64,000 bases of DNA, taken from contig NZ_NPIH01000274.1 of NCBI RefSeq assembly GCF_012275575.1, positions 146,564 to 210,563 on the forward strand, read 5' to 3'. Positions 43,145-50,717 of the stretch are shown here, piece by piece. The notes under the pieces are model-generated. The model saw nothing but the letters and a program-made list of their open reading frames with translations, was not told the origin of the DNA and searched no databases. The first letter of the stretch is position 1. Every line of letters begins with the position of its first letter. The DNA is from Paraburkholderia sp. SG-MS1. GTDB taxonomy: Bacteria; Pseudomonadota; Gammaproteobacteria; Burkholderiales; Burkholderiaceae. Made by a program: the position numbers and the translations under genes.

Positions 43145-44164
43145 TCAGCTCGCTCGCGCCGCAACCCGATCTTTGAGTCGCGGATAGAGGTTCAAAGCAT
43201 TGCCGGCAAACACCTGCTGCCGGTCGCAATCGCACAGGTGCGGTGTGGCGGCGAGATAGCGGCCGGTGTCGTCGTAGTGATGGCCGGTCTCCGGATCGAT
43301 GCCCTTGACCGCGCCGATCATCTCCGAGCCGAAGATGATGTTGCGGTGAGGAATGACCTTCGTGAGCAGATCGATGCCGGCCTGGTGGTACACGCAGGTA
43401 TCGAAGAACACGTTTTTCAGCAGGCCTTGATCGAGCCGCTCGAAGCCCATGTCCTGCGCAAGACCCCGGTAGCGTCCCCAGTGATACGGCACCGCGCCGC
43501 CACCGTGCGGGATGATGAAGCGCAGCGTGGGGAAGTCCTTGAAGAGTTGCGGCGAGAGCAGCAGTTGCATGAATGCCGTCGTGTCGCCGTTCAGGTAGTG
43601 CGCGCCGACGTGGTGGAAACACGGGTTGCACGAACTGCTCACGTGGATCATCGCGGGCACGTCCAGCTCCACCATCTTCTCGTAGAGCGGATAGTAAATG
43701 CGATCGGTCAGCGGCCTGTCGGTCCAGTAGCCGCCAGCCGGGTCCGGGTTCAGATTGCAGCCGACGAAACCCAGCTCCACGACACAGCGTTCGAGTTCTT
43801 TCGCCGACGCGTCGAGTCCCTGCCCTGGCGATTGCGGCAACTGGCAGACGCCTGCGAAGTTCTCCGGATACAGCGAGCAGACCCGATGGATCAGATCGTT
43901 ACAAATCCTCGACCACTCGATACTGTTCTCCAGCGTGCCGAGGTGGTGCCCCATCTGACCGGCGATCGGCGAGAACAGCGTGAGATCGAGACCGCGAGCG
44001 CGTTGCTCTCTCAGCTGGCCGGTTTCCAATGCGGCGCGCAGTTCGTCGTCGGAAATATTGAGCGGTGCGCCGTAAAAGCCGCCGCCGTTTTCCAGTTGCC
44101 GGCGCCGCCACTCGTGCAGTGTTTTCGGCACTGTCGTGAAGTGCCCGTGACAATCAATAATCAT
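43145..44164 (-). CDS. ligJ: LigJ-type 4-oxalomesaconate hydratase (amidohydrolase superfamily)
   Basis: A 339-residue metal-dependent hydratase. It closely resembles LigJ of Sphingobium SYK-6, which adds water to 4-oxalomesaconate in protocatechuate 4,5-cleavage: IIDCHGHFTTVPKTLHEW at the N-terminus (metal ligands His6, His8), NLNPDPAGGYWT, AMIHVSSSCNPCFHHVGAHY, IPHGGGAVPYHWGRYRGLAQ and FGSEMIGAVKGIDPETG. The length matches. No clear SD is seen. It is followed 20 bp later by the SDR. If the substrate is right, the cluster yields 4-carboxy-4-hydroxy-2-oxoadipate, which an aldolase would split. Confidence 0.82.
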   Translation of the reverse strand: MIIDCHGHFTTVPKTLHEWRRRQLENGGGFYGAPLNISDDELRAALETGQLREQRARGLDLTLFSPIAGQMGHHLGTLENSIEWSRICNDLIHRVCSLYPENFAGVCQLPQSPGQGLDASAKELERCVVELGFVGCNLNPDPAGGYWTDRPLTDRIYYPLYEKMVELDVPAMIHVSSSCNPCFHHVGAHYLNGDTTAFMQLLLSPQLFKDFPTLRFIIPHGGGAVPYHWGRYRGLAQDMGFERLDQGLLKNVFFDTCVYHQAGIDLLTKVIPHRNIIFGSEMIGAVKGIDPETGHHYDDTGRYLAATPHLCDCDRQQVFAGNALNLYPRLKDRVAARAS

Positions 44165-44209
44165 CGTGATTTACCGTTGTGTTCGTTGCGCCATGTCGCG
44201 CGTCAGAAG

Positions 44210-45154
44210 TCAGAAGCCCGTTCCCGCCGGCCATTCGACGATCGGCGTGGCCTGTTTGACGAAACGCTCGGGCGGCTTTTCGCCGGTGTCGTAACTCATG
44301 CCCTCGCCAATCTGAATCCGGTTGAAACGGCTCGACGCGTTGAGCTTCTCGTACGAAATCCAGTGCTCGTGCATCTGTTCGTACGGGCTCATCCAGTAGT
44401 TGAAGATCTGACTGCCGAGCGCGTGGCGGCCAATGCCGCGCACATGGTCGTGCGAGCGGTGCGCCATATGGTCGAAGCCGAAGAAGATGTCGTCGACGCC
44501 TTCCACCTGGTACGACACGTGATGCATGCCCGCGCGTTGACCGCGCAGCAGGAAGATCACGTGATGGTCGACCAGCGCGTCACCCTGATCGATACGATTG
44601 AACTGGCCGATCACGTTATCCGCCTGGCCGACGAACAGTTCGTCGGTCGGCAGCAGGCCGAGCGTGCGCTGATACCAGCCGATGACCTCCGCCAGATTCG
44701 GCGTCGCGTAGGCGGTGTGGGCGATGCGCACGACCCGCGCCGGGCCGAGCGAGCGGCTTTCGCCGTCCGGCCCGCGCACCAGCACGCGCGGCGGTAATGC
44801 GCTGGCGCGCTGCTGCCGCGTCACCAGTTCGAGCCAGAAACCGTTCGGGTCGCGCAAGCGCACGCGCTGTCCGCCCCCGGGCACGTCGGGCGATTCGATG
44901 CCTTGCGCGCCCGGCAGTTTCGCGAGCGCGGCGAGGTCGGCGGTCTCGCTCAATTCATAACCGAAGCTGATCGCGCCCGGCGCACCCAGCTCGGTGATGT
45001 GAAGAAACGGCGACTCGCCGACGCCTCGCATGTAGAGGCGTTGTGCGTCGCGATGCGCGAGCACCATGCCGAAGTCTTCGAGAAACGCCTGCATGCGGCC
45101 GAGATCCGGCGCACTCAGTCTGACGTATGACATTCCTGTAATCGGTGAGGCCAC
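44210..45154 (-). CDS. Type I extradiol ring-cleavage dioxygenase
   Basis: A 314-residue two-module VOC dioxygenase related to 2,3-dihydroxybiphenyl 1,2-dioxygenase. The Fe(II) ligands are His146 (IAHTAYATP), His211 (GMHHVSYQV) and Glu263 (MHEHW), at the same spacing as BphC (His146, His210, Glu260). Acid-base residues His197/198, His244 and Tyr253 also have counterparts. It would open a catechol-type ring next to the hydroxyls. The start is GTG at 45154 with AGGAG seven nt upstream. Protocatechuate 4,5-cleavage normally uses the unrelated LigAB, so the substrate may be different. Confidence 0.9.
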   Translation of the reverse strand: MASPITGMSYVRLSAPDLGRMQAFLEDFGMVLAHRDAQRLYMRGVGESPFLHITELGAPGAISFGYELSETADLAALAKLPGAQGIESPDVPGGGQRVRLRDPNGFWLELVTRQQRASALPPRVLVRGPDGESRSLGPARVVRIAHTAYATPNLAEVIGWYQRTLGLLPTDELFVGQADNVIGQFNRIDQGDALVDHHVIFLLRGQRAGMHHVSYQVEGVDDIFFGFDHMAHRSHDHVRGIGRHALGSQIFNYWMSPYEQMHEHWISYEKLNASSRFNRIQIGEGMSYDTGEKPPERFVKQATPIVEWPAGTGF

Positions 45155-45188
45155 CGCTGTCTCCTTTGTATGCTTTCTTTTTCGACGC

Positions 45189-46070
45189 TCAGCTCAGGAT
45201 ATTCACCACGTTCCCGTACAGCTCGTCGACCGTATAGCGTTTCGTGATCAGCTTCTGTTCGAACGCGTACCGGATGACCGTGTCCAGCGCCGGGCGCAAC
45301 GCATCGAAACCGACCGGCTGCAAATCCGGTCCATCCGCAGCGGGCAGCTCGCCACTCGCGGCGCGGCTCTCCAACAGCATATGGAACACTTCGCGCACGA
45401 GGTCAATCCGGGACTCCGCGACCTCCTGACGAATCGTCACCACGTGATTGATCGGCACCACGTTCGTGCGGCGATGCCACGCGGCGGCCGCCTCCTTCGG
45501 CTCGGGGATCAGCGTGCGGATGCCCGGATCGCCCGAGAGCGCGCCGCCGGCGATGATCGCGTCGACCTGGCCGGTCCGCAACAGGTCTTCGAGGCTGAGA
45601 GTCGAATCGATCCGCGTGACGAAATCCGGGTCCGTGTACTCGGCAACGTGCGCGCCTTCCTGACTCTGCCAGCGCACCTTGTCGAGCTCGACTCCGTATT
45701 CGTCGGACAGAATTCCGCGTACCCATGTCGGGGTGGTCTGCGCATACGAGCGCATCGCGACGGTCTTTCCGGCAAGGTCCTGCGGCTGCAGATCGTCGTC
45801 GGCGCGGCACAGGATGCTCTTGTGATGAAACATGCCGTTCATGACGAACGGCAACATCACGTAAGGTTTGCCGGCTTCGTACGCTTGCAGGAACGTGACG
45901 ATCGCGAGTTCCGCCACGTCGAACTTCAGGCCGCGCACCACGTCCTTGAACGCTTTTTGTGCGGTATCGACGTCAGCGAAATCGAGGCGCAAGCGCGGCG
46001 ACGAGATACTGCCGTCCTTCAGCAGCGCGGTCTTCTTATACGAGCCCATCATCGCGGTGAGCGTGGTCAT
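45189..46070 (-). CDS. 4,5-dihydroxyphthalate decarboxylase-like protein (copy 1)
   Basis: A 293-residue protein with a periplasmic-binding-protein fold but no signal peptide, related to 4,5-dihydroxyphthalate decarboxylase (Pht5/OphC). Key segments are KFDVAELAIVTFLQAYEAG, VMLPFVMNGMFHHKSILC and AMRSYAQTTPTWVRGILSDE. The start 46070 is preferred because AAGGGA lies 5-6 nt upstream; ATG at 46085 overlaps the preceding stop by ATGA. Probable role: decarboxylation of a dihydroxylated aromatic dicarboxylate before ring opening, or ligand binding. Adjacent to a diverged paralogue. Confidence 0.78.
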   Translation of the reverse strand: MTTLTAMMGSYKKTALLKDGSISSPRLRLDFADVDTAQKAFKDVVRGLKFDVAELAIVTFLQAYEAGKPYVMLPFVMNGMFHHKSILCRADDDLQPQDLAGKTVAMRSYAQTTPTWVRGILSDEYGVELDKVRWQSQEGAHVAEYTDPDFVTRIDSTLSLEDLLRTGQVDAIIAGGALSGDPGIRTLIPEPKEAAAAWHRRTNVVPINHVVTIRQEVAESRIDLVREVFHMLLESRAASGELPAADGPDLQPVGFDALRPALDTVIRYAFEQKLITKRYTVDELYGNVVNILS

Positions 46071-46081
46071 ATCGGTCCCTT

Positions 46082-47077
46082 TCATGTGCGGCTCGCCGTT
46101 GCCAGCGTGTCGTGCCGACTGTCGATGCGTGTGTCGCGGTGCGTGACCCGCGGATCGTGGAACACCGTCTCCAAAGGCGGCTCATGCGGAATCAGCCGCT
46201 GCCGGTACGCATAGCGCACGAGCGCCGCGAGCGATGGCGCGTTTTCGTCGAATCCGTAGGGCAGCGGATCACCGACCCACTGCGCCAGTTCGCGATAACG
46301 AATGTCTTCGGCGCCGGTCGCTTCGCCGCTGCGAATGCGCTCGAGGTAGTTCTGCTTCGCCTGCGTGAACGCGACGAACAGCGCCATCGCGAGACCGGGA
46401 TGCCGTTGGAGCACGTCGTTGCGCACGACGATCATGCCGTGCAGCGGATAAATGCCGGTGCGGCGAAACCAGTCGCGCTCACGCGCATCCGCGTCGTCGA
46501 CGATCTCGACGAGTTCGCCGTCCAGCTCGCTGCCCGCTCCGGCGAGTCCGCCAAACGCGGCTTCCAGTTCACCCCGTTGCATCAGGGCTGCAATCGACTG
46601 TCCTTCGGCAAGCCGCTGCACGTTCGGCGGCGTCGGGAAGCTCTGCACGTTCTCTTCCTCTTCGGTGATCCACGTCACCTTGTCGGGATCGAGGTCGTAT
46701 TCGTCGGCGAAAATGCCGCGTGTCCACACCGCGGCCGTGACCGAATAGGTGCGCACGCCCGCGCGCCGGCCTTCGAGATCCTTTGGCCCGCGAATCGTCG
46801 ACGCACGCAGCCGCTGCATACCCGCGTGGCGGAAACGGCGTGTCATCGGCAACGCTAACGCGGTGATCGGCGCGCCCGCCGCGACGGCCATCAGGTACGA
46901 CGTCGGCGCCATTTCGCAGATGTCGTAAGGCTGGTGGCGCGCCATGTCGCGGTACGCATCCGGCATCCGTTTGCGCTCGATAAACTCGAGCTCGAAACCT
47001 TCGACGCTCACCGCGCCGTTGCGCAAATCGCGCACCTGTCCGTGCTGGCCCAATACGATGGACAGTTTTTCTGTCAT
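46082..47077 (-). CDS. 4,5-dihydroxyphthalate decarboxylase-like protein (copy 2)
   Basis: A 331-residue relative of copy 1, cytosolic, with MTEKLSIVLGQHGQVRDLRN, YDICEMAPTSYLMAVAAGAP, LEGRRAGVRTYSVTAAVW and TRGIFADEYDLDPDKVTWIT. Its length is closer to Pht5 (about 330). The C-terminal 25 residues are basic (RVTHRDTRIDSRHD). GGAGG lies just upstream of ATG. Its stop overlaps the 46085 ATG of copy 1, so both are translated together. Two adjacent copies may form a heteromer or act on two substrates. Confidence 0.8.
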   Translation of the reverse strand: MTEKLSIVLGQHGQVRDLRNGAVSVEGFELEFIERKRMPDAYRDMARHQPYDICEMAPTSYLMAVAAGAPITALALPMTRRFRHAGMQRLRASTIRGPKDLEGRRAGVRTYSVTAAVWTRGIFADEYDLDPDKVTWITEEEENVQSFPTPPNVQRLAEGQSIAALMQRGELEAAFGGLAGAGSELDGELVEIVDDADARERDWFRRTGIYPLHGMIVVRNDVLQRHPGLAMALFVAFTQAKQNYLERIRSGEATGAEDIRYRELAQWVGDPLPYGFDENAPSLAALVRYAYRQRLIPHEPPLETVFHDPRVTHRDTRIDSRHDTLATASRT

Positions 47078-47097
47078 GACTCCTCCCAGGTTGCGCT

Positions 47098-47964
47098 CTA
47101 TTGGTCCAGACGTCCGGCCAGCTGCAAGCCTTTGTCCAGCGCCGAGAAATCGCGCTTCGGATAGGTCATCAGGAAGCGATAGCCCTGCTCGATGACCTGG
47201 CTCACGTTCTGCCCGGTCACATGCGGATGACCGACCGGAATGTCGTGGGCCTGACCGACTTCGAGCACGTGATCCATCATGCGCAACAGTTCGGGGTTGT
47301 CGTACTGGCGCGGACACCCGAGTTCCTGTGTCAGATCGCCTTCGCCGATCAGCAGCACGCCGATACCCGGCACCTGCTTCACGATGGTTTCGAGGTTGTC
47401 GATTGCGCGCGTGTCCTCGATCATCAGCACGACCAGCACCTCGCCATCCGGCGCGAGCGGCCACACGTCCGCCTTGCGGTAGTACTCCTGTTGCGAGACG
47501 CCCCAGTACCGCGCGGCGGGCATCGGCGCGTCGCCGCGCAAACCGGCGGGCTCGTATAGCGGCGCGCTTTTCAGGCGCGGATAACGGCATGCGGCGACCG
47601 CGTTATACGCCTCTTGCGGCGTGCTGATGCGCGGCCACACGATGCCGTACGCGCCAAGATCGAGCGCCTGCTTCGCGAACCACTGGTTCATTTCGCTGCC
47701 GCTCGGCGGAATGCGCACGAGCGGCGTCATCTGGCAGGCAACCGACTGCGCCTTCGCAATACGTTCGCGCAGCAGCAGGAACTGCATCGATTCGCGCAGC
47801 GAGCGGATGTCCCAAGGCGTGTGTTCGAGTTCGAACACCACCCCGTCATTCGACGATTGCGCGAAGGCCACCGCCGATTCCACTTCCGCCTGGATGAACG
47901 ACGTGAATGCGATCCGGCGTCCGGTTTGCAGCGCGCGAATGACGCCGTTGAGTCTTTCTGTCAT
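47098..47964 (-). CDS. HpcH/HpaI-family aldolase
   Basis: A 288-residue class II aldolase of the HpcH/HpaI family, which splits 4-hydroxy-2-oxo acids to pyruvate (or oxaloacetate) and an aldehyde or oxo acid. The metal Glu is in VLMIEDTRAIDNLE and the Asp in LIGEGDLTQELG (usually GPADL). VFELEHTPWD and YGIVWPRISTPQEAYNAV match the N-terminal and barrel motifs. Length about 30 longer than HpaI. The gene is 22 bp after the propeller gene and 20 bp before the decarboxylase-like copy 2. It is a candidate for the last step of the pathway, replacing LigK. Confidence 0.85.
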   Translation of the reverse strand: MTERLNGVIRALQTGRRIAFTSFIQAEVESAVAFAQSSNDGVVFELEHTPWDIRSLRESMQFLLLRERIAKAQSVACQMTPLVRIPPSGSEMNQWFAKQALDLGAYGIVWPRISTPQEAYNAVAACRYPRLKSAPLYEPAGLRGDAPMPAARYWGVSQQEYYRKADVWPLAPDGEVLVVLMIEDTRAIDNLETIVKQVPGIGVLLIGEGDLTQELGCPRQYDNPELLRMMDHVLEVGQAHDIPVGHPHVTGQNVSQVIEQGYRFLMTYPKRDFSALDKGLQLAGRLDQ

Positions 47965-47986
47965 GGTTCGATCGTCCTTCGTTCGC

Positions 47987-49027
47987 TTAGAGCATCGCCG
48001 CACAGAACGCATCGCCTGCGCCAGACGGGAGAGGTTTTTCGGTCCAGCTCCGGCAGCCGTCGGTCGTGAAGAACACCTGGCCGCCGCGCGTCACGGTGAT
48101 CACGCCGTTCGGGTCGGTCGGATGCATGCCGAAGCCGAGCATCGTGCTGGCCGGTTCCACCTGTGCGTCGGCGCGATACCAGCTCTTGCCGAGATCGTCG
48201 CTGCCGTACAGCGCCCCCGCGTTGCTGCGCGACGAAATACTGAAGCACGCGTACATCTTCTTCGGGTCGTCGCATACGAAGCGGCAATCGCGCGTGTAGG
48301 AGAACGGCGCGAACTTGCCTACTTCGAGATCGCGGAAGGTCTTGCCCTTGTCGCGGCTTTCGAAAATGCCGAGCCGGCAGATATAGAACAGCGCGTCCGG
48401 ATCGGCCGGCGTCGTGCAAACGGAATGGGCGTCGAAGATGCCTTCCGCGTCGTCGTCGGTTTCGATCCTGCTCTTCAGATGCGTCAGCTTCGACAGCGCC
48501 AGCAGCCCTTCCGGTTCACCGCGCCACGTGGCGCCGCCGTCCTCGCTGACGAGAAAGCCGTTGATCTCGGCCACCGCGTACATCACATCCGGATTCAGCG
48601 GATGAAACGCGATGCGCATGACGCGCGAATCGCCGAACGAAATCTTGAAGCGCTCGGGATGATCGGCTTTGCACTTGCGCCAGGTGTCGCCGCCGTCGTC
48701 GCTGCGGTAGATGCTGACAGGGCCGCCGGCCGCGAACAGCGTGTCGGGACGCGTCGGGTGAATCACGACGGTCCAGAACTGGATCGTCTCGTCCGTCACG
48801 TTCAGGCGGGTCCACGAATCGCCCCCGTCTTTCGAGCGGTACACGCCCTTGCGCGTAGCGGCGAACAGCAGGTCCGGCCGCTCGGGGTGCGGGGTAATCG
48901 CCTGCACGGACGCATCGTCGGGGAAGTCGCTCAGCTTTTCCCACTCGCCACCCGGCTTGAGCCGGTACATCGATCCAATGGCATTCGGACGATTGGCGGC
49001 GGTGCCGACCAGCATCAACTCTTTCAT
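47987..49027 (-). CDS. BNR/VPS10-type beta-propeller protein
   Basis: A 346-residue protein with repeated BNR Asp-box motifs (SKDGGDSWT, SDDGGDTWRK, SEDGGATWRG, SRDKGKTFRD, SDDLGKSWYR, TTDGCRSWTE), six or seven copies, giving a beta-propeller like sialidases or VPS10. There is no signal peptide, so it is cytosolic, unlike true sialidases. The first residues are MKELMLVGTAANRP. GGAGA precedes ATG. It is the first gene of the catabolic operon. Function unknown; a lactonase or hydratase-type role is possible because propellers serve such roles in other families. Confidence 0.82.
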   Translation of the reverse strand: MKELMLVGTAANRPNAIGSMYRLKPGGEWEKLSDFPDDASVQAITPHPERPDLLFAATRKGVYRSKDGGDSWTRLNVTDETIQFWTVVIHPTRPDTLFAAGGPVSIYRSDDGGDTWRKCKADHPERFKISFGDSRVMRIAFHPLNPDVMYAVAEINGFLVSEDGGATWRGEPEGLLALSKLTHLKSRIETDDDAEGIFDAHSVCTTPADPDALFYICRLGIFESRDKGKTFRDLEVGKFAPFSYTRDCRFVCDDPKKMYACFSISSRSNAGALYGSDDLGKSWYRADAQVEPASTMLGFGMHPTDPNGVITVTRGGQVFFTTDGCRSWTEKPLPSGAGDAFCAAML

Positions 49028-49516
49028 AAGGTCTCCAAATGAATTGTCCGTCGGGCGCGGATGCGGGACTCGGATCGGCTCAACGGTATGACCCGCTGGA
49101 CCTCGGTAGCGACCGGCTCACAACAGGGGTTCGGAATGCAGTGTAAGTGCCGTCGGCTACGCTTTGTTATTCAAAATCTGCGGGCGCAATAGAAACTTGC
49201 TTAGTCGCTGGGAAGGCGATCTGCGAGAGCGAAAAAGCGCGGATGCGAGGCACGCGAGCGTTGGTGATTACCCGCAGAGAGCAAGCTTGTGCGCGATGAA
49301 GGAAGGAGCGTGGTTCGAGTGACGCGCGCTCTCGTGGGGAAGAGAACCGACAGGCGTGCAGCCGTTCAGAAGAAGCGGCCATGACGGTTATCCGTGCGGC
49401 AGGAAACATGAACGCTGGGCGGTGTTGCCGAGGCCGGACCTGGGTGTCGGGAGCGCGGTGTCGCAAATGCCCGGCGTGAATCCAGCTATGGCGGTAAGAA
49501 CAAAGGCCCGTTCTTC
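49028..49516. other. Intergenic region upstream of the catabolic operon
   Basis: This 489-bp stretch holds the start of the minus-strand operon, so its promoter and operator should be here. Open frames across it (for instance 49167-49568 minus) are Arg/Ser/Ala-rich without protein features. No clear -10/-35 pair could be marked. Adjacent DNA at 49517-49640 is a gene remnant, so the region may be the product of a deletion. Confidence 0.4.
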
Positions 49517-49630
49517 TCAGTGCCCATGCGCACCGCGAGACCGCACCCAATGGTTGAGCCCCGCGCAAATTGCCAGCAGCAATGCGGTAAAGAAGAACAC
49601 TGGCTGCAACCCGATGTGCTTGAAAATGAA
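49517..49630 (-). pseudogene. C-terminal remnant of an MFS transporter
   Basis: Immediately after the gntR stop, in another frame, the minus strand reads a stretch typical of the last helix and tail of an MFS permease (HIGLQPVFFFTALLLAICAG, then LNHWVRSRGAHGH and stop). There is no start codon or upstream helix for it; gntR occupies the DNA before it. It looks like the tail of a transporter gene lost by deletion. The call rests on hydrophobicity and recalled family tails only. Confidence 0.4.
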
Positions 49631-49631
49631 T

Positions 49632-50369
49632 CTATCTGATTGAATTAATCTTGTTTTTTGATGCGGAAGACGTAGCCGGATCGACGGCAACTTGCGCCGG
49701 CCACGCCAGTTCGATCGCCTGCAACGCACTGAGCACGATCGAACGATTCAACGCTGCCGCGAGCGCGCCATCGCGCTCGGCATACGCCTCGCACAGCCGT
49801 TGATGATCGGCGCACGAGCGTTGCAGACGGCCGGGCAGCGTCGTGCTCAAATGCCGCAAGCGGTTGGTCCGCATCCGCATCGAATCGAGTACTTCCTTGA
49901 AAATGCCGTTGCGGCACACGCGCAACTCTTCGTCGCGGAAGGCGACGTTGGCCCAGAAATAACCGTCGACGTCGCCTTGCGCGGCGACCTCGGCAAGGCG
50001 TTGATGCGCGCGCCATAGCGAGGCGATGTCGTCGTCGCTCGCGTGCTCGGCGATAGCGAGCGAGACCTCGCCGTACAGGATTGCGCGTAGCTGATAAATC
50101 TCGCGCACGTCCTTCAGATTGACTGCGGACACGCGAGGCCGCCGGCGCGGCGACCAGTCGACCAGCCCTTCGCGGCTCAGAAGAAACAACGCCTCACGCG
50201 CCGGTGTGCGGCTCACGCCGAAACGTTTCGCGAGATCGACCGAATTCAGGTCGTCGCCCGCCGCGAGCCGCCCCTCGATGATGCCGCGCGCCACCCAGTC
50301 GACGATCTCCGCGACCGGCGACGCTTCGCCGTCGTCCGCAAGCGCGCTCTTGTCGACATCTTCATCCAT
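49632..50369 (-). CDS. GntR-family (FadR/FCD) transcriptional regulator
   Basis: A 245-residue regulator with an N-terminal GntR winged HTH (WVARGIIEGRLAAGDDL, KRFGVSRTPAREALFLLSRE) and a C-terminal all-helical FCD ligand domain (residues ~95-225, EIYQLRAILYGEVSLAIAEH, FRDEELRVCRNG). FCD regulators of catabolic operons bind organic acids. ATG at 50369 has AAAGGA six nt upstream. It is divergent from the MmgE/PrpD gene and upstream of the catabolic operon, so it may control both. A palindrome at 50473 is an operator candidate. Confidence 0.88.
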   Translation of the reverse strand: MDEDVDKSALADDGEASPVAEIVDWVARGIIEGRLAAGDDLNSVDLAKRFGVSRTPAREALFLLSREGLVDWSPRRRPRVSAVNLKDVREIYQLRAILYGEVSLAIAEHASDDDIASLWRAHQRLAEVAAQGDVDGYFWANVAFRDEELRVCRNGIFKEVLDSMRMRTNRLRHLSTTLPGRLQRSCADHQRLCEAYAERDGALAAALNRSIVLSALQAIELAWPAQVAVDPATSSASKNKINSIR

Positions 50370-50717
50370 CGCGAGTCCTTTCGTGAAAGCGTGCCGGAGG
50401 GCGGGCACAGCAGCCGATTCTAGCAAACCGCCGGGCCTGCACGGGCCGCGGGCGGTCCGCTCGGCATGCTCAAAGTGTGCACACTTCTTCCAACTCGCTC
50501 TTGAATTTTCAAGAAGCATCGCGTCATAATCCGCAAAATGTCGACACCCCATCCAGAGCCGTCAGACTCATCCCTGACTGCACGCGATCCGCACAGACGC
50601 GATGCCGCGCTACCCGAGCGCAACCGTTTTCACGGCGTCCCGGCGTTCGCCCGATCGGCGAGCCGTTTCATCCGTTTCGCCCATGTAACCGACCTTCCAC
50701 GACCATAAGGAATTGAT
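50370..50717. promoter_or_regulatory. Divergent control region gntR / mmgE-prpD
   Basis: The 348-bp gap has no gene. It carries one striking palindrome (listed separately), an AT-richer stretch around 50495-50545, and the SD of the plus-strand gene (AAGGAA just before 50718). Both promoters should lie here. Confidence 0.5.
50473..50486. promoter_or_regulatory. 14-bp palindrome, GntR operator candidate
   Basis: AAGTGTGCACACTT is a perfect palindrome 104 bp upstream of gntR and about 230 bp upstream of the MmgE/PrpD start. FadR-type GntR regulators bind short palindromes of GT/AC type in such gaps. Assignment is by position and symmetry. Confidence 0.55.

Noticed and set aside
49167..49568. 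133-codon minus-strand frame upstream of the catabolic operon
   Set aside because: Ser/Arg/Ala-rich without domain; no SD. It overlaps the transporter remnant in another frame.
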